Below are positions 49,272 to 59,585 of a stretch of 64,000 nucleotides of DNA, piece after piece. Location of the stretch: the NCBI RefSeq assembly GCF_019744875.1, contig NZ_JAIETU010000002.1:496001-560000 (forward strand). Reading direction: 5' to 3'. Within the stretch, counting starts at the first letter, position 1, and each line of letters begins with the position of its first letter. This DNA comes from Hyphomicrobium sp. (GTDB taxonomy: Bacteria; Pseudomonadota; Alphaproteobacteria; Rhizobiales; Hyphomicrobiaceae). The notes below the pieces were generated by a model. The model had not been told where the DNA came from and ran no database searches. It was given only the letters and a program-made list of their open reading frames with translations. A program made the translations under genes and the position numbers.

Positions 49272-49391
49272 GGTGTCCAGCCCCATGACCGCGTGCCGTG
49301 CCATACTTCAACCACTGTCTCGGGGCGACATCCCCGGCACACGAGCGCATCTCTCGGGATCGATTCCGGCCCACATGACATTCCAGCCCAC

Positions 49392-50357
49392 ATGACTATG
49401 GCACGCGCATCCTCTTCCGGCCGCCCCTGGGCGAGCACCTTCATTCTCGTGGCGCTGATGGCGGTTGCGGGCCTGTTTGCGCGCGCGGGGGAAGCGGGCG
49501 CGCAATCTCCCGCCGACTGGCTGACGGGCCTGCAGCAGCAGGTGGCGCCCGGAACGCCCGAGAAACACAAGGAACCGGCCGCCGATCCCGGAGCGGTCGT
49601 TCTGGTGCCGATGACGGCGCGGCTGACGGCGGACGGCGAGGAGATCGAAGAGGGACTCGTCTGGCGCGTGTTCGGACATTCACCCTCGGGCGAAAACGGA
49701 ACGGCGCTTCTCTTTACGCAGCAGCAGGCGCGCCCGACGTTCAAACTGCACGTCGGCGACTATCTCGTGAATGCCGCGTTCGGGCGGGCGCACATCACCC
49801 GGCGCATCTCCGTCAAACCCGGGCAGACGGACGGCGTCGTCGAGGACTTCGTGCTCAACGCGGGCGGGCTACGCATCAAGGCTCAGGTGGGCGGCTCGGA
49901 TGCGCCGCAGAATACCGTGAGCTTCAGCATCTATTCCGATCGCGACCAGACCGACAACCGCAAGCTCATTCTGTCGGCGGCGCGGCCTAATCTGGTCGTG
50001 CGGCTCAACGCCGGCATCTATCACATCGTGTCGACCTACGGCGACTGCAACGCCGTGGTGCGCAGCGACGTGACAGTGGAGGCCGGCAAGCTTACGGAAG
50101 CGGTCGTCACGCATTCGGCGGCGAAGGCGACTCTCAAGCTCGTGCACCGCGCGGGCGGCGAGGCGCTGCCCGATACGCAATGGACGATCCAGACGCCCGA
50201 AGGCGAAGAGATCAAGGAAAGTGTCGGCGCGCTGCCGACGCATATCCTGGCGCCGGGCAAGTACATCGTGCTCGCCAAGTCTCAGGGGCGCTCGTTCCAG
50301 CGCGAAATCACACTCGCCAACGGCGAGACGACGCAAGTCGAGCTGGTGATGAACTGA
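49392..50357 (+). CDS. Secreted protein sharing beta-sandwich modules with upstream vWA protein
   Basis: Signal-like N-term; 'GDYLVNAAFGRAHITRRISVKPGQTDGVVEDFVLNAGGLRI', similar in pattern to the upstream gene. Confidence 0.7.
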   Translation: MTMARASSSGRPWASTFILVALMAVAGLFARAGEAGAQSPADWLTGLQQQVAPGTPEKHKEPAADPGAVVLVPMTARLTADGEEIEEGLVWRVFGHSPSGENGTALLFTQQQARPTFKLHVGDYLVNAAFGRAHITRRISVKPGQTDGVVEDFVLNAGGLRIKAQVGGSDAPQNTVSFSIYSDRDQTDNRKLILSAARPNLVVRLNAGIYHIVSTYGDCNAVVRSDVTVEAGKLTEAVVTHSAAKATLKLVHRAGGEALPDTQWTIQTPEGEEIKESVGALPTHILAPGKYIVLAKSQGRSFQREITLANGETTQVELVMN

Positions 50358-50391
50358 GTTGGGCAGTAGGCAGCTGCCAGTCGGAAGTTGA

Positions 50392-51078
50392 TCAGAAATC
50401 GTTCAAGACCCAATCGGTCGGGCAGCCGTGCGTGCGCATGAGCGTTTCCGTCTCGTCGAGTTCGCGTTTGCTCGAGAGTTCGTGGAACAGGGCGCGCGCG
50501 ATCTGCCAGTGCTCGCAGGCCGTGGTGAGATCGCCCTCGGCGCGCGACAACTCCGCGAGTTCGAGGCGCGCCTCCGCCTGCAGAGGGCGATTGCGCGTGC
50601 GGGCAGCGAACTGGAGGCATGCGCGAAGCTGATTGCCGGCCTGGGCGTTGCGACCCTCGGCGATTTCGGCTTTCGCATATCCGAGATGGGCTGACGCGAG
50701 GGCGGCGTTGTCGCCGCGCTCGGCGGCCTCGGCGATGAGCGTCGGCCAATCTACCGGCGACGATGGCGGCAGGGTGCGCTCGTCGGCGGGAGGCGTCACC
50801 GTGGTTTCGGCAACGGGCGTCGCCATTTCAGGAACGGCAGGCGCGGTTTCGGCGGCGGACGTCCGTGCGGCCTCGGCGGCCAGCACCCCCGCTTCAAGGG
50901 CACCAAGCGCACCGGGCGACAGCGCGCCCAAGGGCGCGTCGAAGGACTGTTTCAGCATGTGCCGCTCACCCGGCCCGGTCGCGGCGGCACGACGGCCCGT
51001 CCGCCAGACAACGACCGCCAGCACGGCAATCGGCGCCAGCAAGGCAAGCTTGCCGGCAATCCCCTCGATCTCGATCAT
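50392..51078 (-). CDS. Membrane-anchored TPR-like hypothetical protein
   Basis: N-terminal TM 'KLALLAPIAVLAVVVWRTGR', C-terminal helical repeats. Confidence 0.6.
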   Translation of the reverse strand: MIEIEGIAGKLALLAPIAVLAVVVWRTGRRAAATGPGERHMLKQSFDAPLGALSPGALGALEAGVLAAEAARTSAAETAPAVPEMATPVAETTVTPPADERTLPPSSPVDWPTLIAEAAERGDNAALASAHLGYAKAEIAEGRNAQAGNQLRACLQFAARTRNRPLQAEARLELAELSRAEGDLTTACEHWQIARALFHELSSKRELDETETLMRTHGCPTDWVLNDF

Positions 51079-51090
51079 GATGACCCTGCC

Positions 51091-52110
51091 TCACCGCAGC
51101 GGCGCGGCTGAAAACAGGCCGCCCTTCGTCCAGAGGTTGTTTGCGCCGCGGTCCAGCCGAAGGCGGGATGACGCGCCGACGTTGCGGTCGAAGATCTCAC
51201 CGTACGATCCCACCTGCTTGATCACCTGATAGCTCCAGTCGCGGGCGAGGCCCAGGCTGCGACCGAGATCGGATTCGGCGCCCAGGAAACGGCGCACGTC
51301 GATGTTGGCCGATCCCCGCTGGGCGTCGATATTCTGTTGCGAGATGCCGAGCTCTTCGGCGGCGACCAGCGCTTCGATGGTCCAGCGCACGATCGAGAAC
51401 CACTGCTCGTCGCCGGTCCGCACCACCGGTCCGAGCTTATCCTTGGCGATCAGTTCGGGAAGGATGACGTGATCGGACGGCGTGGTGAAGCGGCTGCGTG
51501 CCGCAGCGAGCGCCGTGATGTCGCCGGTCAGCAGAGTGCAGGCGCTGTCGGCGTAGGCCTTCACGGCCTCGGACCAATGCTCGGAGGCCAGCACGGAATA
51601 GCGCATGTTGCGCGACTGGAAGTACGTTTCGAGGCCCTGCGCCGCGCCGCCCGGCGCCATGACGCAGACGGATGCGCCGGACAGCTCCAGCACGCTTGCC
51701 ACCGCGTATCCGCGGCGGACGAGAAATCCCTGCCCCTCGTGAAAGGTCGTCTCGACGTAGCGAACGCCGTACTCGGTATCGCGTGACAGCGTGCGCGCGT
51801 TGGCGCGCGGCAGCAGATCCACCTCGCGCGCCATCAAGGCGGGGAAGCCGCTCGCCGGCGTCACGACGCGATATTTGACGGCGTCCTTGCGGCCCAGCGT
51901 GGCGGTTGCGACGGCGGCGCAGATATCGATATCGAAGCCGGTCCAGTTGCCCCGCTCGTTCAGCTCGGCGAAGCCCGGCATGCCTTCGGTCACGCCGCAG
52001 ACGAGATGACCGCGGGCCTTCACGTCATCGAGGGTGGTGGCGCCTGCGGGGGCGATGGCGGCCAGCGTTGCGGCCCATGCCGCGCCTGCAAGCCAGCCGA
52101 GCCGCGCCAT
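51091..52110 (-). CDS. Amino-acid ABC transporter substrate-binding protein (AapJ-like)
   Basis: 'TTLDDVKARGHLVCGVTEGMPGFAELNERGNWTGFDIDICAAVATATLGRKDAVKY'. Confidence 0.93.
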   Translation of the reverse strand: MARLGWLAGAAWAATLAAIAPAGATTLDDVKARGHLVCGVTEGMPGFAELNERGNWTGFDIDICAAVATATLGRKDAVKYRVVTPASGFPALMAREVDLLPRANARTLSRDTEYGVRYVETTFHEGQGFLVRRGYAVASVLELSGASVCVMAPGGAAQGLETYFQSRNMRYSVLASEHWSEAVKAYADSACTLLTGDITALAAARSRFTTPSDHVILPELIAKDKLGPVVRTGDEQWFSIVRWTIEALVAAEELGISQQNIDAQRGSANIDVRRFLGAESDLGRSLGLARDWSYQVIKQVGSYGEIFDRNVGASSRLRLDRGANNLWTKGGLFSAAPLR

Positions 52111-52421
52111 CGGGGCGCGGACAAAACAAGTGCCAATCGGACGAACGGCCGTCACGCCTCTAGCTCTCCAGATTTCAGGAACGTGATTGGTCACAGGGCT
52201 CGTGCGCACCGTGTCTTGGTGTGCGGCGAATTTCGTGTACGGTCCCGGATCGCGTCTCACGCACACCGATGCCGCGCGTGTCACACATCCCGCGTTGCGG
52301 TACGATGGTCAAGCCCTTGACCAATGTGGGAAGTTGCGCCAAAGGGCGCTCGGCACCGCGCTCTCCGGGCGGCCGGGCCATCTGCGCCAGCCCATATGCC
52401 GCCAGCCAAGGACCCGACCTC

Positions 52422-53618
52422 ATGAGCAAAGCACCCACGGGCAAGGGGACCGGCACGTCGCGCCATCCGGCCACAGAAATCCTGCATAGCGGCCGCGACC
52501 CGGCGGCGCAGCACGGATTCGTCAATCCCCCCGCCTACCGCGGCTCGACGGTGCTGTTTCCGACCCTGGACGCGATCGAAGACTACGACAATCAGCCCTA
52601 CCGCTACGGACGCCACGGCACGCCCACGACGGCCGCCCTAGAAGACGCCCTGTGCCGCCTCGAGGGGGGCGAGCGCACGCTGTTGACCGCCTCGGGCTAC
52701 CAGGCCGTGACCACCGCGATCCTGGCGTTCGTCAAGACCGGCGATCACATCCTGATGGTGGACAGTGTTTACCAGCCGACCCGGAAATTCTGCGACACGA
52801 TCCTGGCGCGGCTCGGCGTGGCCACCACCTACTACGATCCCGCGATCGGCGCCGGCATCGCCGACCTGATGCAGCCGAACATGCGCGTGGTGTTCACCGA
52901 AAGCCCCGGCTCGCTGACCTTCGAGATGCAGGACATCGGCGCCATCGTCGCGGCGGCGCATGCGCGCGACGCCTTTGTGCTGATGGATAACACGTGGGCC
53001 ACGCCCTACTACTTCCGCCCGCTCGCGCTCGGCGTCGACGTTTCGATCCTGGCGTGCACGAAATACATCGTCGGCCATGCGGACGCGATGCTTGGCGCGA
53101 TCACGTCCAACGCGCGCGCCGCGAAGCTCGTCGAAGACGCGCGCGCCACGCTCGGCGGCTGCCCCGGTTCCGAGGAAGTCTATCTCGGCCTTCGCGGCCT
53201 CAGGACGCTCGGCGTCAGGCTCGACCGTCATCAGCGCTCGGCGCTGGAGGTGGCCCGCTGGCTGTCCGCCCGGCCCGAGGTCGCGCGCCTGCTGCACCCT
53301 GCGCTGCCGTCCGATCCGGGTCATGCGTTGTGGAAGGCGCAGTACAAGGGTGCGTCGGGGCTGTTCTCGATGATCCTCACGCCGACACCACGCAAGGCGC
53401 TGGCCGCGATGCTCGATGGGCTTGAGCTGTTCGGCATGGGATTTTCGTGGGGCGGCTTCGAAAGCCTCATCATTCCGTTCAATCCGAAGCGCTATCGCAC
53501 CGCCACGGACTGGACGGCGGAGGGACCTGCGTTCCGGTTGCATATCGGGCTCGACGACGTCGGCGATCTGATCGCCGATCTCGAAGCGGGCTTCAAGCGG
53601 CTCAACGCGGCGCGCTGA
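52422..53618 (+). CDS. metC: Cystathionine beta-lyase
   Basis: 'NPPAYRGSTVLFPTLDAIEDYDNQPYRYGRHGTPTTAALEDALCRLEGGERTLLTASGYQAVTTAIL', 'CTKYIVGHADAMLGAI'. Confidence 0.94.
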   Translation: MSKAPTGKGTGTSRHPATEILHSGRDPAAQHGFVNPPAYRGSTVLFPTLDAIEDYDNQPYRYGRHGTPTTAALEDALCRLEGGERTLLTASGYQAVTTAILAFVKTGDHILMVDSVYQPTRKFCDTILARLGVATTYYDPAIGAGIADLMQPNMRVVFTESPGSLTFEMQDIGAIVAAAHARDAFVLMDNTWATPYYFRPLALGVDVSILACTKYIVGHADAMLGAITSNARAAKLVEDARATLGGCPGSEEVYLGLRGLRTLGVRLDRHQRSALEVARWLSARPEVARLLHPALPSDPGHALWKAQYKGASGLFSMILTPTPRKALAAMLDGLELFGMGFSWGGFESLIIPFNPKRYRTATDWTAEGPAFRLHIGLDDVGDLIADLEAGFKRLNAAR

Positions 53619-53633
53619 TGAGGCGCGGCGCGT

Positions 53634-55166
53634 TCACCTCACGCCGCCCATCAGGCGCTTGATCGAAGGCGTCAGTGCGAAGAACGCGAGTGCTGCCAGC
53701 GCGGCGACGCCCGCCTGCCAGGCGAAGCTCCAGGCCAGAGCCTCGGCATCGGTCGCGGTGAAGGTGCTGCCCAGCACGCCCGCGAGCTTGCTGCCGAGCG
53801 CGAAGCCCAAAAACCAGATGCCGAGCACGAAGCCCACGGCGCGGCGCGGGGCGAGTTGCGTCATCGTGCTCAAGCCGACCGGGCTCAGCAGCAGCTCGCC
53901 GGAGGTCTGCAGAAAAAACAAGCCGACCAGCCAGAGCGGGCTGATGCGCCCTTCCGCCGTCAGCAGCGCAGCGGGAACCATCAGCAGGAACGACAGCGCG
54001 AGCAGCGCCAGCGCGAGACCGAATTTCACGGGGCTCGACGGCTGCCTGTCGCCGAGACGCATCCAGAGGGCCGCGAAGACCGGCGCCAGCAGGATCACGA
54101 ACAGCGGATTGAGAGACTGGAACCACGCGGACGGAAACGCCCAGCCGCCGACTTCCGACCGCGTGAGCTGGTCTGCAAAGAGCGCGATGGTGACGCCCGC
54201 TTGCTCGAAGATGGCCCAGAACAGGATCGATCCGATCAGCAGGATGGCCATGGCGCCGTAGCGGCGCGGCTCCTCCTTCGGCGACACTCCGAACCAGACG
54301 GCGACGGCTGCGGGCACGAGCACATACGCCCAGCGCAGCGGTTCGAAGCCCGGGCGATCGGACAGCACGATGAGGCCCATCAGGCCGAGCGTCCCGAGGG
54401 TCGCGAGAAAGAGCGTCACCAGGGTTTGGCGCGCGGCTTCGGCCGTGGGCTTCGCGAGCATGGACACGGGGCCCTCGGCGCTGCCCCGCGCTTTGTCGAA
54501 CATGATGAAGATCGCGAGCCCGATGACCATGCCGGCGCCCGCCGCCGCAAATCCCCAGTGCCAGCTCTGCAGCGGATCGAGCCCCTGGGCTGCCAGCCAG
54601 CCCTTCATGGCGGGGCTTTGGGCCAGGAAGCCGGTCACGAGCGGAGCCAGGAAGCCGCCGATGTTGATGCCCATGTAGAAGAGCGAAAATCCGGCGTCGC
54701 GGCGGGTGTCCTGCGGGCCGTAGAGCGCGCCGACGAGCGCGCTGATGCTGGGCTTGAACAGTCCCGTGCCGAGCGCGACAAGCGCGAGCCCCAGGTAGAA
54801 GGCGGCCGGATCGGCGATCGCAAGTGTGAAGTGCCCGGCGGCAATGACGGCACCGCCGATCAGCACCGCGCGCCGGGCGCCGAGCAGAGTGTCGGCCGCC
54901 AGTCCGCCGGGGATCGCGAGCAGGTACACAGCCATCGCGTAGTTGCCGTAGACGAGCGCCGCCTCAGCGGCGGACCTGCCGAGCCCGCCCTCCGCCACAG
55001 GCGTGATCATGAACAGCACGAGCAGGGCCCGCATGCCGTAATAGGAGAAGCGCTCCCACAGCTCTGCGAAGAACAGCACGGACAGTCCCGGCGGGTGCCC
55101 CGCGAGGCCGATGTCCGTCAACCATCCGCGGGCGCGCGGGGGCGCGCTGTCCGTCCGTTCCCTCAT
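53634..55166 (-). CDS. POT-family peptide MFS transporter
   Basis: '[30 protein letters not shown]', '[25 protein letters not shown]'. Confidence 0.95.
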   Translation of the reverse strand: MRERTDSAPPRARGWLTDIGLAGHPPGLSVLFFAELWERFSYYGMRALLVLFMITPVAEGGLGRSAAEAALVYGNYAMAVYLLAIPGGLAADTLLGARRAVLIGGAVIAAGHFTLAIADPAAFYLGLALVALGTGLFKPSISALVGALYGPQDTRRDAGFSLFYMGINIGGFLAPLVTGFLAQSPAMKGWLAAQGLDPLQSWHWGFAAAGAGMVIGLAIFIMFDKARGSAEGPVSMLAKPTAEAARQTLVTLFLATLGTLGLMGLIVLSDRPGFEPLRWAYVLVPAAVAVWFGVSPKEEPRRYGAMAILLIGSILFWAIFEQAGVTIALFADQLTRSEVGGWAFPSAWFQSLNPLFVILLAPVFAALWMRLGDRQPSSPVKFGLALALLALSFLLMVPAALLTAEGRISPLWLVGLFFLQTSGELLLSPVGLSTMTQLAPRRAVGFVLGIWFLGFALGSKLAGVLGSTFTATDAEALAWSFAWQAGVAALAALAFFALTPSIKRLMGGVR

Positions 55167-55443
55167 CCGAAGACTGTCGGCGACGCCCGGCTTCGGCGCA
55201 AGTCGCGAAAATGCGAACGGCGCGCACGCGCAGACCCATTGTTTTCACAATCAGAGGGTCCAATATGGGGGCTATCGCCAATCCGATGACCGCCCTTGGC
55301 GGTTGCCTTTCGACTTTGGACCATTGGCGTATAGACGCAGTTGGTACGCCTCTCTAATTAAGCTTCACCCGAACCATAAGAAAAAACGCAGGCCAGCCTG
55401 TTGGCGGCGGCCTGATCCAGCCGAGCCCCCAAGGAGGAACCCC

Positions 55444-56964
55444 ATGATTCAACAGGCTTTAAACGAGCTTTCACAGCAGATCCGCATTCGTCCGCGCTAC
55501 GATAACTTTATCGGCGGACAGTGGGTTGCACCCGTCAAGGGGCAGTACTTCACCAACCTCACGCCAGTCACGGGCAAGCCGCTTTGCGACATCGCCCGCT
55601 CGTCGGCCGAAGATATCGAACTCGCGCTCGATGCGGCGCACAAAGTGCGCGCCGAGTGGGGCAACAGCTCTCCGGCCGTGCGCGCCGGCGTCCTCCTCAA
55701 GATCGCCGATCGCATGGAGAGCAATCTCAAGCTGATCGCGATGGTGGAAACCCTCGACAACGGCAAGCCGATCCGCGAGACGATGGCTGCCGACATCCCG
55801 CTCGCCATCGATCACTTCCGCTACTTCGCAGGCTGCCTGCGCGCCCAGGAAGGCTCGATCGCCGAGATCGATCATGACACGGTCGCCTATCACTTCCACG
55901 AGCCGCTCGGCGTCGTCGGCCAGATCATCCCCTGGAACTTCCCGCTGCTGATGGCCTGCTGGAAGCTGGCTCCCGCTCTCGCCGCAGGCAACTGCGTCGT
56001 GCTGAAGCCCGCCGAGCAGACGCCCATGAGCATCATGGTGCTGATGGACCTCATCGGCGACCTGCTGCCGCCGGGCGTTCTCAACGTCGTCAACGGCTTC
56101 GGCATCGAAGCCGGCAAGCCGCTCGCCCAGAACAAGCGCATCGCCAAGATCGCGTTCACCGGCGAGACGACGACCGGCCGCCTGATCATGCAGTACGCTT
56201 CCGAGAACATCATCCCCTGCACACTCGAACTCGGCGGCAAGTCTCCGAACATCTTCTTCGCCGACGTCGCCGATCATGACGACGACTTCTTCGACAAGGC
56301 GCTCGAAGGCTTCTCGATGTTCGCGCTCAACCAGGGCGAGGTTTGCACCTGCCCGTCGCGTGCGCTCGTTCACGAGAGCATCTACGACCGCTTCATGGAG
56401 CGCGCCGTCAAGCGCGTCCAGGCTATCAAGCAGGGCCACCCGCTCGACAGCTCGACGATGATCGGCGCTCAGGCCTCGAACGACCAGCTCGAGAAGATCC
56501 TGTCGTACATCCAGATCGGCCGTGACGAAGGCGCCAAGGTGCTGACGGGCGGCGAACGCAACCTCATCGCCGGTGAAACCTCCGAAGGCTACTACGTCAA
56601 GCCGACGATCCTCGCTGGCCACAACAAGATGCGCGTGTTCCAGGAAGAGATCTTCGGACCGGTTGTTTCGGTCACGACGTTCAAGGACGACGACGAGGCG
56701 CTCGCCATCGCCAACGACACGCTCTACGGCCTCGGCTCGGGTGTGTGGACGCGCAACGGCACGCGCGCTTATCGCTTCGGTCGCGCCATCCAGGCAGGCC
56801 GCGTCTGGACCAACTGCTACCACCTCTATCCGGCTCACGCCGCGTTCGGTGGCTACAAGCAGTCGGGCATCGGCCGCGAAACGCACAAGATGATGCTCGA
56901 CCACTATCAGCAGACCAAGAACATGCTGGTCTCCTACAGCCCGAAGGCACTGGGCTTCTTCTAG
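55444..56964 (+). CDS. Aldehyde dehydrogenase (acetaldehyde-type, ExaC/AldB-like)
   Basis: '[23 protein letters not shown]', '[28 protein letters not shown]', '[14 protein letters not shown]'. Confidence 0.96.
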   Translation: MIQQALNELSQQIRIRPRYDNFIGGQWVAPVKGQYFTNLTPVTGKPLCDIARSSAEDIELALDAAHKVRAEWGNSSPAVRAGVLLKIADRMESNLKLIAMVETLDNGKPIRETMAADIPLAIDHFRYFAGCLRAQEGSIAEIDHDTVAYHFHEPLGVVGQIIPWNFPLLMACWKLAPALAAGNCVVLKPAEQTPMSIMVLMDLIGDLLPPGVLNVVNGFGIEAGKPLAQNKRIAKIAFTGETTTGRLIMQYASENIIPCTLELGGKSPNIFFADVADHDDDFFDKALEGFSMFALNQGEVCTCPSRALVHESIYDRFMERAVKRVQAIKQGHPLDSSTMIGAQASNDQLEKILSYIQIGRDEGAKVLTGGERNLIAGETSEGYYVKPTILAGHNKMRVFQEEIFGPVVSVTTFKDDDEALAIANDTLYGLGSGVWTRNGTRAYRFGRAIQAGRVWTNCYHLYPAHAAFGGYKQSGIGRETHKMMLDHYQQTKNMLVSYSPKALGFF

Positions 56965-56972
56965 GCCTCGTG

Positions 56973-57000
56973 AAAAGGCCGGACTTCGGTCCGGCCTTTT
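56973..57000 (+). terminator. Rho-independent terminator after aldehyde dehydrogenase
   Basis: Perfect 12-bp stem with TTCG loop: aaaaggccggac-ttcg-gtccggcctttt followed by tcatttt. Confidence 0.9.
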
Positions 57001-57096
57001 TCATTTTCACCGCCGCGCGCGAGGGGCCATTGTGTCTCTCGCCCGGCGTTCTGCCGGCCATTGCCCGTTGGCCCGGCGTGAAGGCTTGCAGATGGG

Positions 57097-57447
57097 GTGA
57101 CCGCCATCACTGCGACCGTCATTGCAACAGAGGCCGCACGCGAGCTCGTCGGCGCACTCTACGCCGAGCACGGGCCGATCAGCCTGCACGTCTCCGGCAG
57201 CTACGGCGTCAGCGTCGTCTGCCTTACGCTTTCCGAGCTCAAGATCGGACCGCGGGACGTGCTCATGGGCGACGTGCGCCTGAGCGAGACCGAGACGGTC
57301 CCGCTTTACTTCATGACGAGCGAAGTCGAATACTGGGCGGGCAGCACTGTCGTGATCGACGTTGCGCGCGGCGTTGCGGCCGGCTTTTCGCTCGAAGGAC
57401 CACGCGGCGTTCACTTCACGCTGCGCAAGCGTGCCGACCCGCGCTAG
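57097..57447 (+). CDS. DUF779-family paralog lacking the cysteine motif (GTG start)
   Basis: Aligns along length to 58156..58554 but has 'LHVSGSYGVSVVCL' where the canonical copy has 'FHQSGGCCDGSAPMCY'. Confidence 0.75.
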   Translation: MTAITATVIATEAARELVGALYAEHGPISLHVSGSYGVSVVCLTLSELKIGPRDVLMGDVRLSETETVPLYFMTSEVEYWAGSTVVIDVARGVAAGFSLEGPRGVHFTLRKRADPR

Positions 57448-57517
57448 AGACTCTGGGACGCCGATGCCATTCTGGCCAGAGGCGCGCCAGCCACTTACCA
57501 ACCGAGGACCTCCACCG

Positions 57518-58123
57518 ATGACTGATGCCCGCCCCACCCTGCGCTCGCTTCTCGCTCTCCCGGATGTGCCTGCGCCGCTGTCTAAATCCGCGCTCGTGCT
57601 GATCGACTGCCAGCAGACCTACCGCGAGGGCATCATGCAGCTCGAAGGCGTCGAGCCCGCGCTCAAGCAATGCGCGACGTTGCTCAAGCGGGCGCGCGAT
57701 GCGGGAGCACCCGTCATCCACATCCAGCACGACGCGGGCGCAGGCACGCCCTACGACACCAAGGCCCCGATCGGCGCGATCGCGGACGTGGTGGCGCCGG
57801 TTGCGGGTGAGAAGATCATCACGAAAGCGTTTCCGAGCTCGTTCGAGCAGACGGATCTCGACCAGGAATTGAAGCGTCTCGGCGTGACAGACCTGGTGAT
57901 CGCGGGCTTCATGACGCACGTGTGTGTGAACTCGACGGCGCGCGCCGCGTTCAATCATGGCTACCGGGCGACGGTCGTCGGCAACGCCACGGCGACGCGC
58001 GCGCTCGCCAATCCGGCGGGCGGCGGGGTCGTCTCGGCGGAGGAGCTGCACAACGGCGCGCTGACCGCGCTTGCGGACATCTTCGCGATCGTGGTACCGT
58101 CGGAAGACAAGGTTCCGAGCTGA
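57518..58123 (+). CDS. Isochorismatase-family cysteine hydrolase
   Basis: 'KSALVLIDCQQTYREGIMQLEGVEPALKQC', 'TDLVIAGFMTHVCVNSTARAAF'. Confidence 0.93.
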   Translation: MTDARPTLRSLLALPDVPAPLSKSALVLIDCQQTYREGIMQLEGVEPALKQCATLLKRARDAGAPVIHIQHDAGAGTPYDTKAPIGAIADVVAPVAGEKIITKAFPSSFEQTDLDQELKRLGVTDLVIAGFMTHVCVNSTARAAFNHGYRATVVGNATATRALANPAGGGVVSAEELHNGALTALADIFAIVVPSEDKVPS

Positions 58124-58155
58124 TCTCTGGCCGGCGTTCTGGAAAGGACACTGCA

Positions 58156-58554
58156 ATGGTCGAACGCGTAACGGCAACGGCGGGCGCGCTGGCGATGATC
58201 GAAAAGCTTTCGGGCATGCACGGCGCGCTGCTGTTTCATCAGTCGGGCGGGTGCTGCGACGGGAGCGCGCCCATGTGCTATCCGCGCGGAGAGTTCCGCG
58301 TCGGCGCACAGGATGTGTACCTGGGCGAGATCGGCGGGCAGCCGTTCTACATGGGAGCTGCCCAGTTCGACTACTGGAAGCAGATGCATCTCATCATCGA
58401 CATCGTGCCGGGGCGGGGCTCGGGCTTTTCCCTCGAGGCTCCCGAAGGTGTGCGCTTCCTGACGCGCTCGCGCGTGTACACCGAAGCCGAGTACGACGAG
58501 CTCGACAAGATCGGCCCGCCGCCCACCGGCGTCGAGCGCCCGGTGGCGGCTTAG
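58156..58554 (+). CDS. DUF779 family protein (canonical)
   Basis: 'MHGALLFHQSGGCCDGSAPMCYPRGEFRVGAQDVYLGEIGGQPFYMGAAQFDYWKQMHLIIDIVPGRGSGFSLEAPEGVRFL'. Confidence 0.93.
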   Translation: MVERVTATAGALAMIEKLSGMHGALLFHQSGGCCDGSAPMCYPRGEFRVGAQDVYLGEIGGQPFYMGAAQFDYWKQMHLIIDIVPGRGSGFSLEAPEGVRFLTRSRVYTEAEYDELDKIGPPPTGVERPVAA

Positions 58555-58586
58555 CTGTCGAGACCCCGGCCCAGCGCGTCGGGGCC

Positions 58587-59057
58587 TTACTTCTTCGGCG
58601 CGACGATCAGTTCCGAAGTCATGGTCGGGAGGTGGGCCGAGCAGACGATGCTGTGGCGGCCCGGCTTGTCGGCGGTGAATGTCACCTTGTTGACGTGGCC
58701 GCGCTTCAACTCGAATGTTTGGCCGTAGGCGTCGATCGTGATCGGGTGGCTCGCGCCATTGATGCCCACGAACTCGAGGGTCACGTTGTCTCCCTCGTCC
58801 ACGAAGATCTGGCGCGGCTCGAACACGTAGACCGCGACTTCCCAGCGGCCTTCGTCATTCGGCTTCTTGAGAACGTAGCCGCCGCCTTCGGGTAGCGCCC
58901 CGGGAAACGGCTCCTTCTCGACATTGGCGCCGCCCTTGGGCTCGACCGCGGTGACGAAGATGTGGCGGTCGGCGGCGAACGCCTGCCTCGTGGCGGGAAG
59001 GAGTGCGAGTGCGCTCAACGCAAGGGCTGCGAGGACGTGCGGCCGTGCTGCTGTCAT
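58587..59057 (-). CDS. Secreted cupredoxin-domain protein
   Basis: Signal peptide; 'IFVDEGDNVTLEFVGINGASHPITIDAYGQTFELKRGHVNKVTFTADKPGRHSIVCSAHLPTM'. Confidence 0.85.
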   Translation of the reverse strand: MTAARPHVLAALALSALALLPATRQAFAADRHIFVTAVEPKGGANVEKEPFPGALPEGGGYVLKKPNDEGRWEVAVYVFEPRQIFVDEGDNVTLEFVGINGASHPITIDAYGQTFELKRGHVNKVTFTADKPGRHSIVCSAHLPTMTSELIVAPKK

Positions 59058-59225
59058 CGTGATGCTCTCCGGTGTTTCTTGCACACTCCGACAGTCGCGG
59101 ATGCGTGGTCAACGCTGCCCATCACCTAGGGGATGGGCGCGCTTAGGGATGCTCGCGCGGCGGCGCGTGTCTCTGTTGCCAGGACGCGGATCCAGGGTCT
59201 TGCTGTTTCGTGTTCGAACGGATGC

Positions 59226-59585
59226 CTAGCGGCGCGCGCCCTTGCCGCCATTCTTGGCAGGCTTGGCGGCGGTCTTCGCGGCTTCAGCGGCAGCAACGTT
59301 GCCCTGGGCCACCAGCGCGTCGGCTGCGGCCTTCGCCTCTGCCGCCGTCGAGAAGCCATGCATGTCGGCCTTGAGCTTCTGCAGCCCCTTCAAGGTAATG
59401 GGATCCAGACCTGCGCCGCCTTCGTCGAGAAACGCGAAGATCTGCTTCTTCATGCGTGGTTCCCAGAACTTCTTGATGTGATCGGCGATCCCCGCAACAC
59501 CGCGCTCGTCGCCCTGGGCGGCGAAGAACTTGCCGATCTGGTTGGCCATGCGGACCAGGTTGTCAGTGGGAGAGTGATCGTGCAT
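59226..59585 (-). CDS. fdsD: Formate dehydrogenase delta subunit, Ala/Lys-rich C-terminal extension
   Basis: 'NLVRMANQIGKFFAAQGDERGVAGIADHIKKFWEPRMKKQIFAFLDEGGAGLDPI'. Confidence 0.9.
   Translation of the reverse strand: MHDHSPTDNLVRMANQIGKFFAAQGDERGVAGIADHIKKFWEPRMKKQIFAFLDEGGAGLDPITLKGLQKLKADMHGFSTAAEAKAAADALVAQGNVAAAEAAKTAAKPAKNGGKGARR

Noticed and set aside
55471-56904. 477-aa minus-strand ORF opposite aldehyde dehydrogenase
   Set aside because: Antisense shadow; ALDH on plus strand is unambiguous
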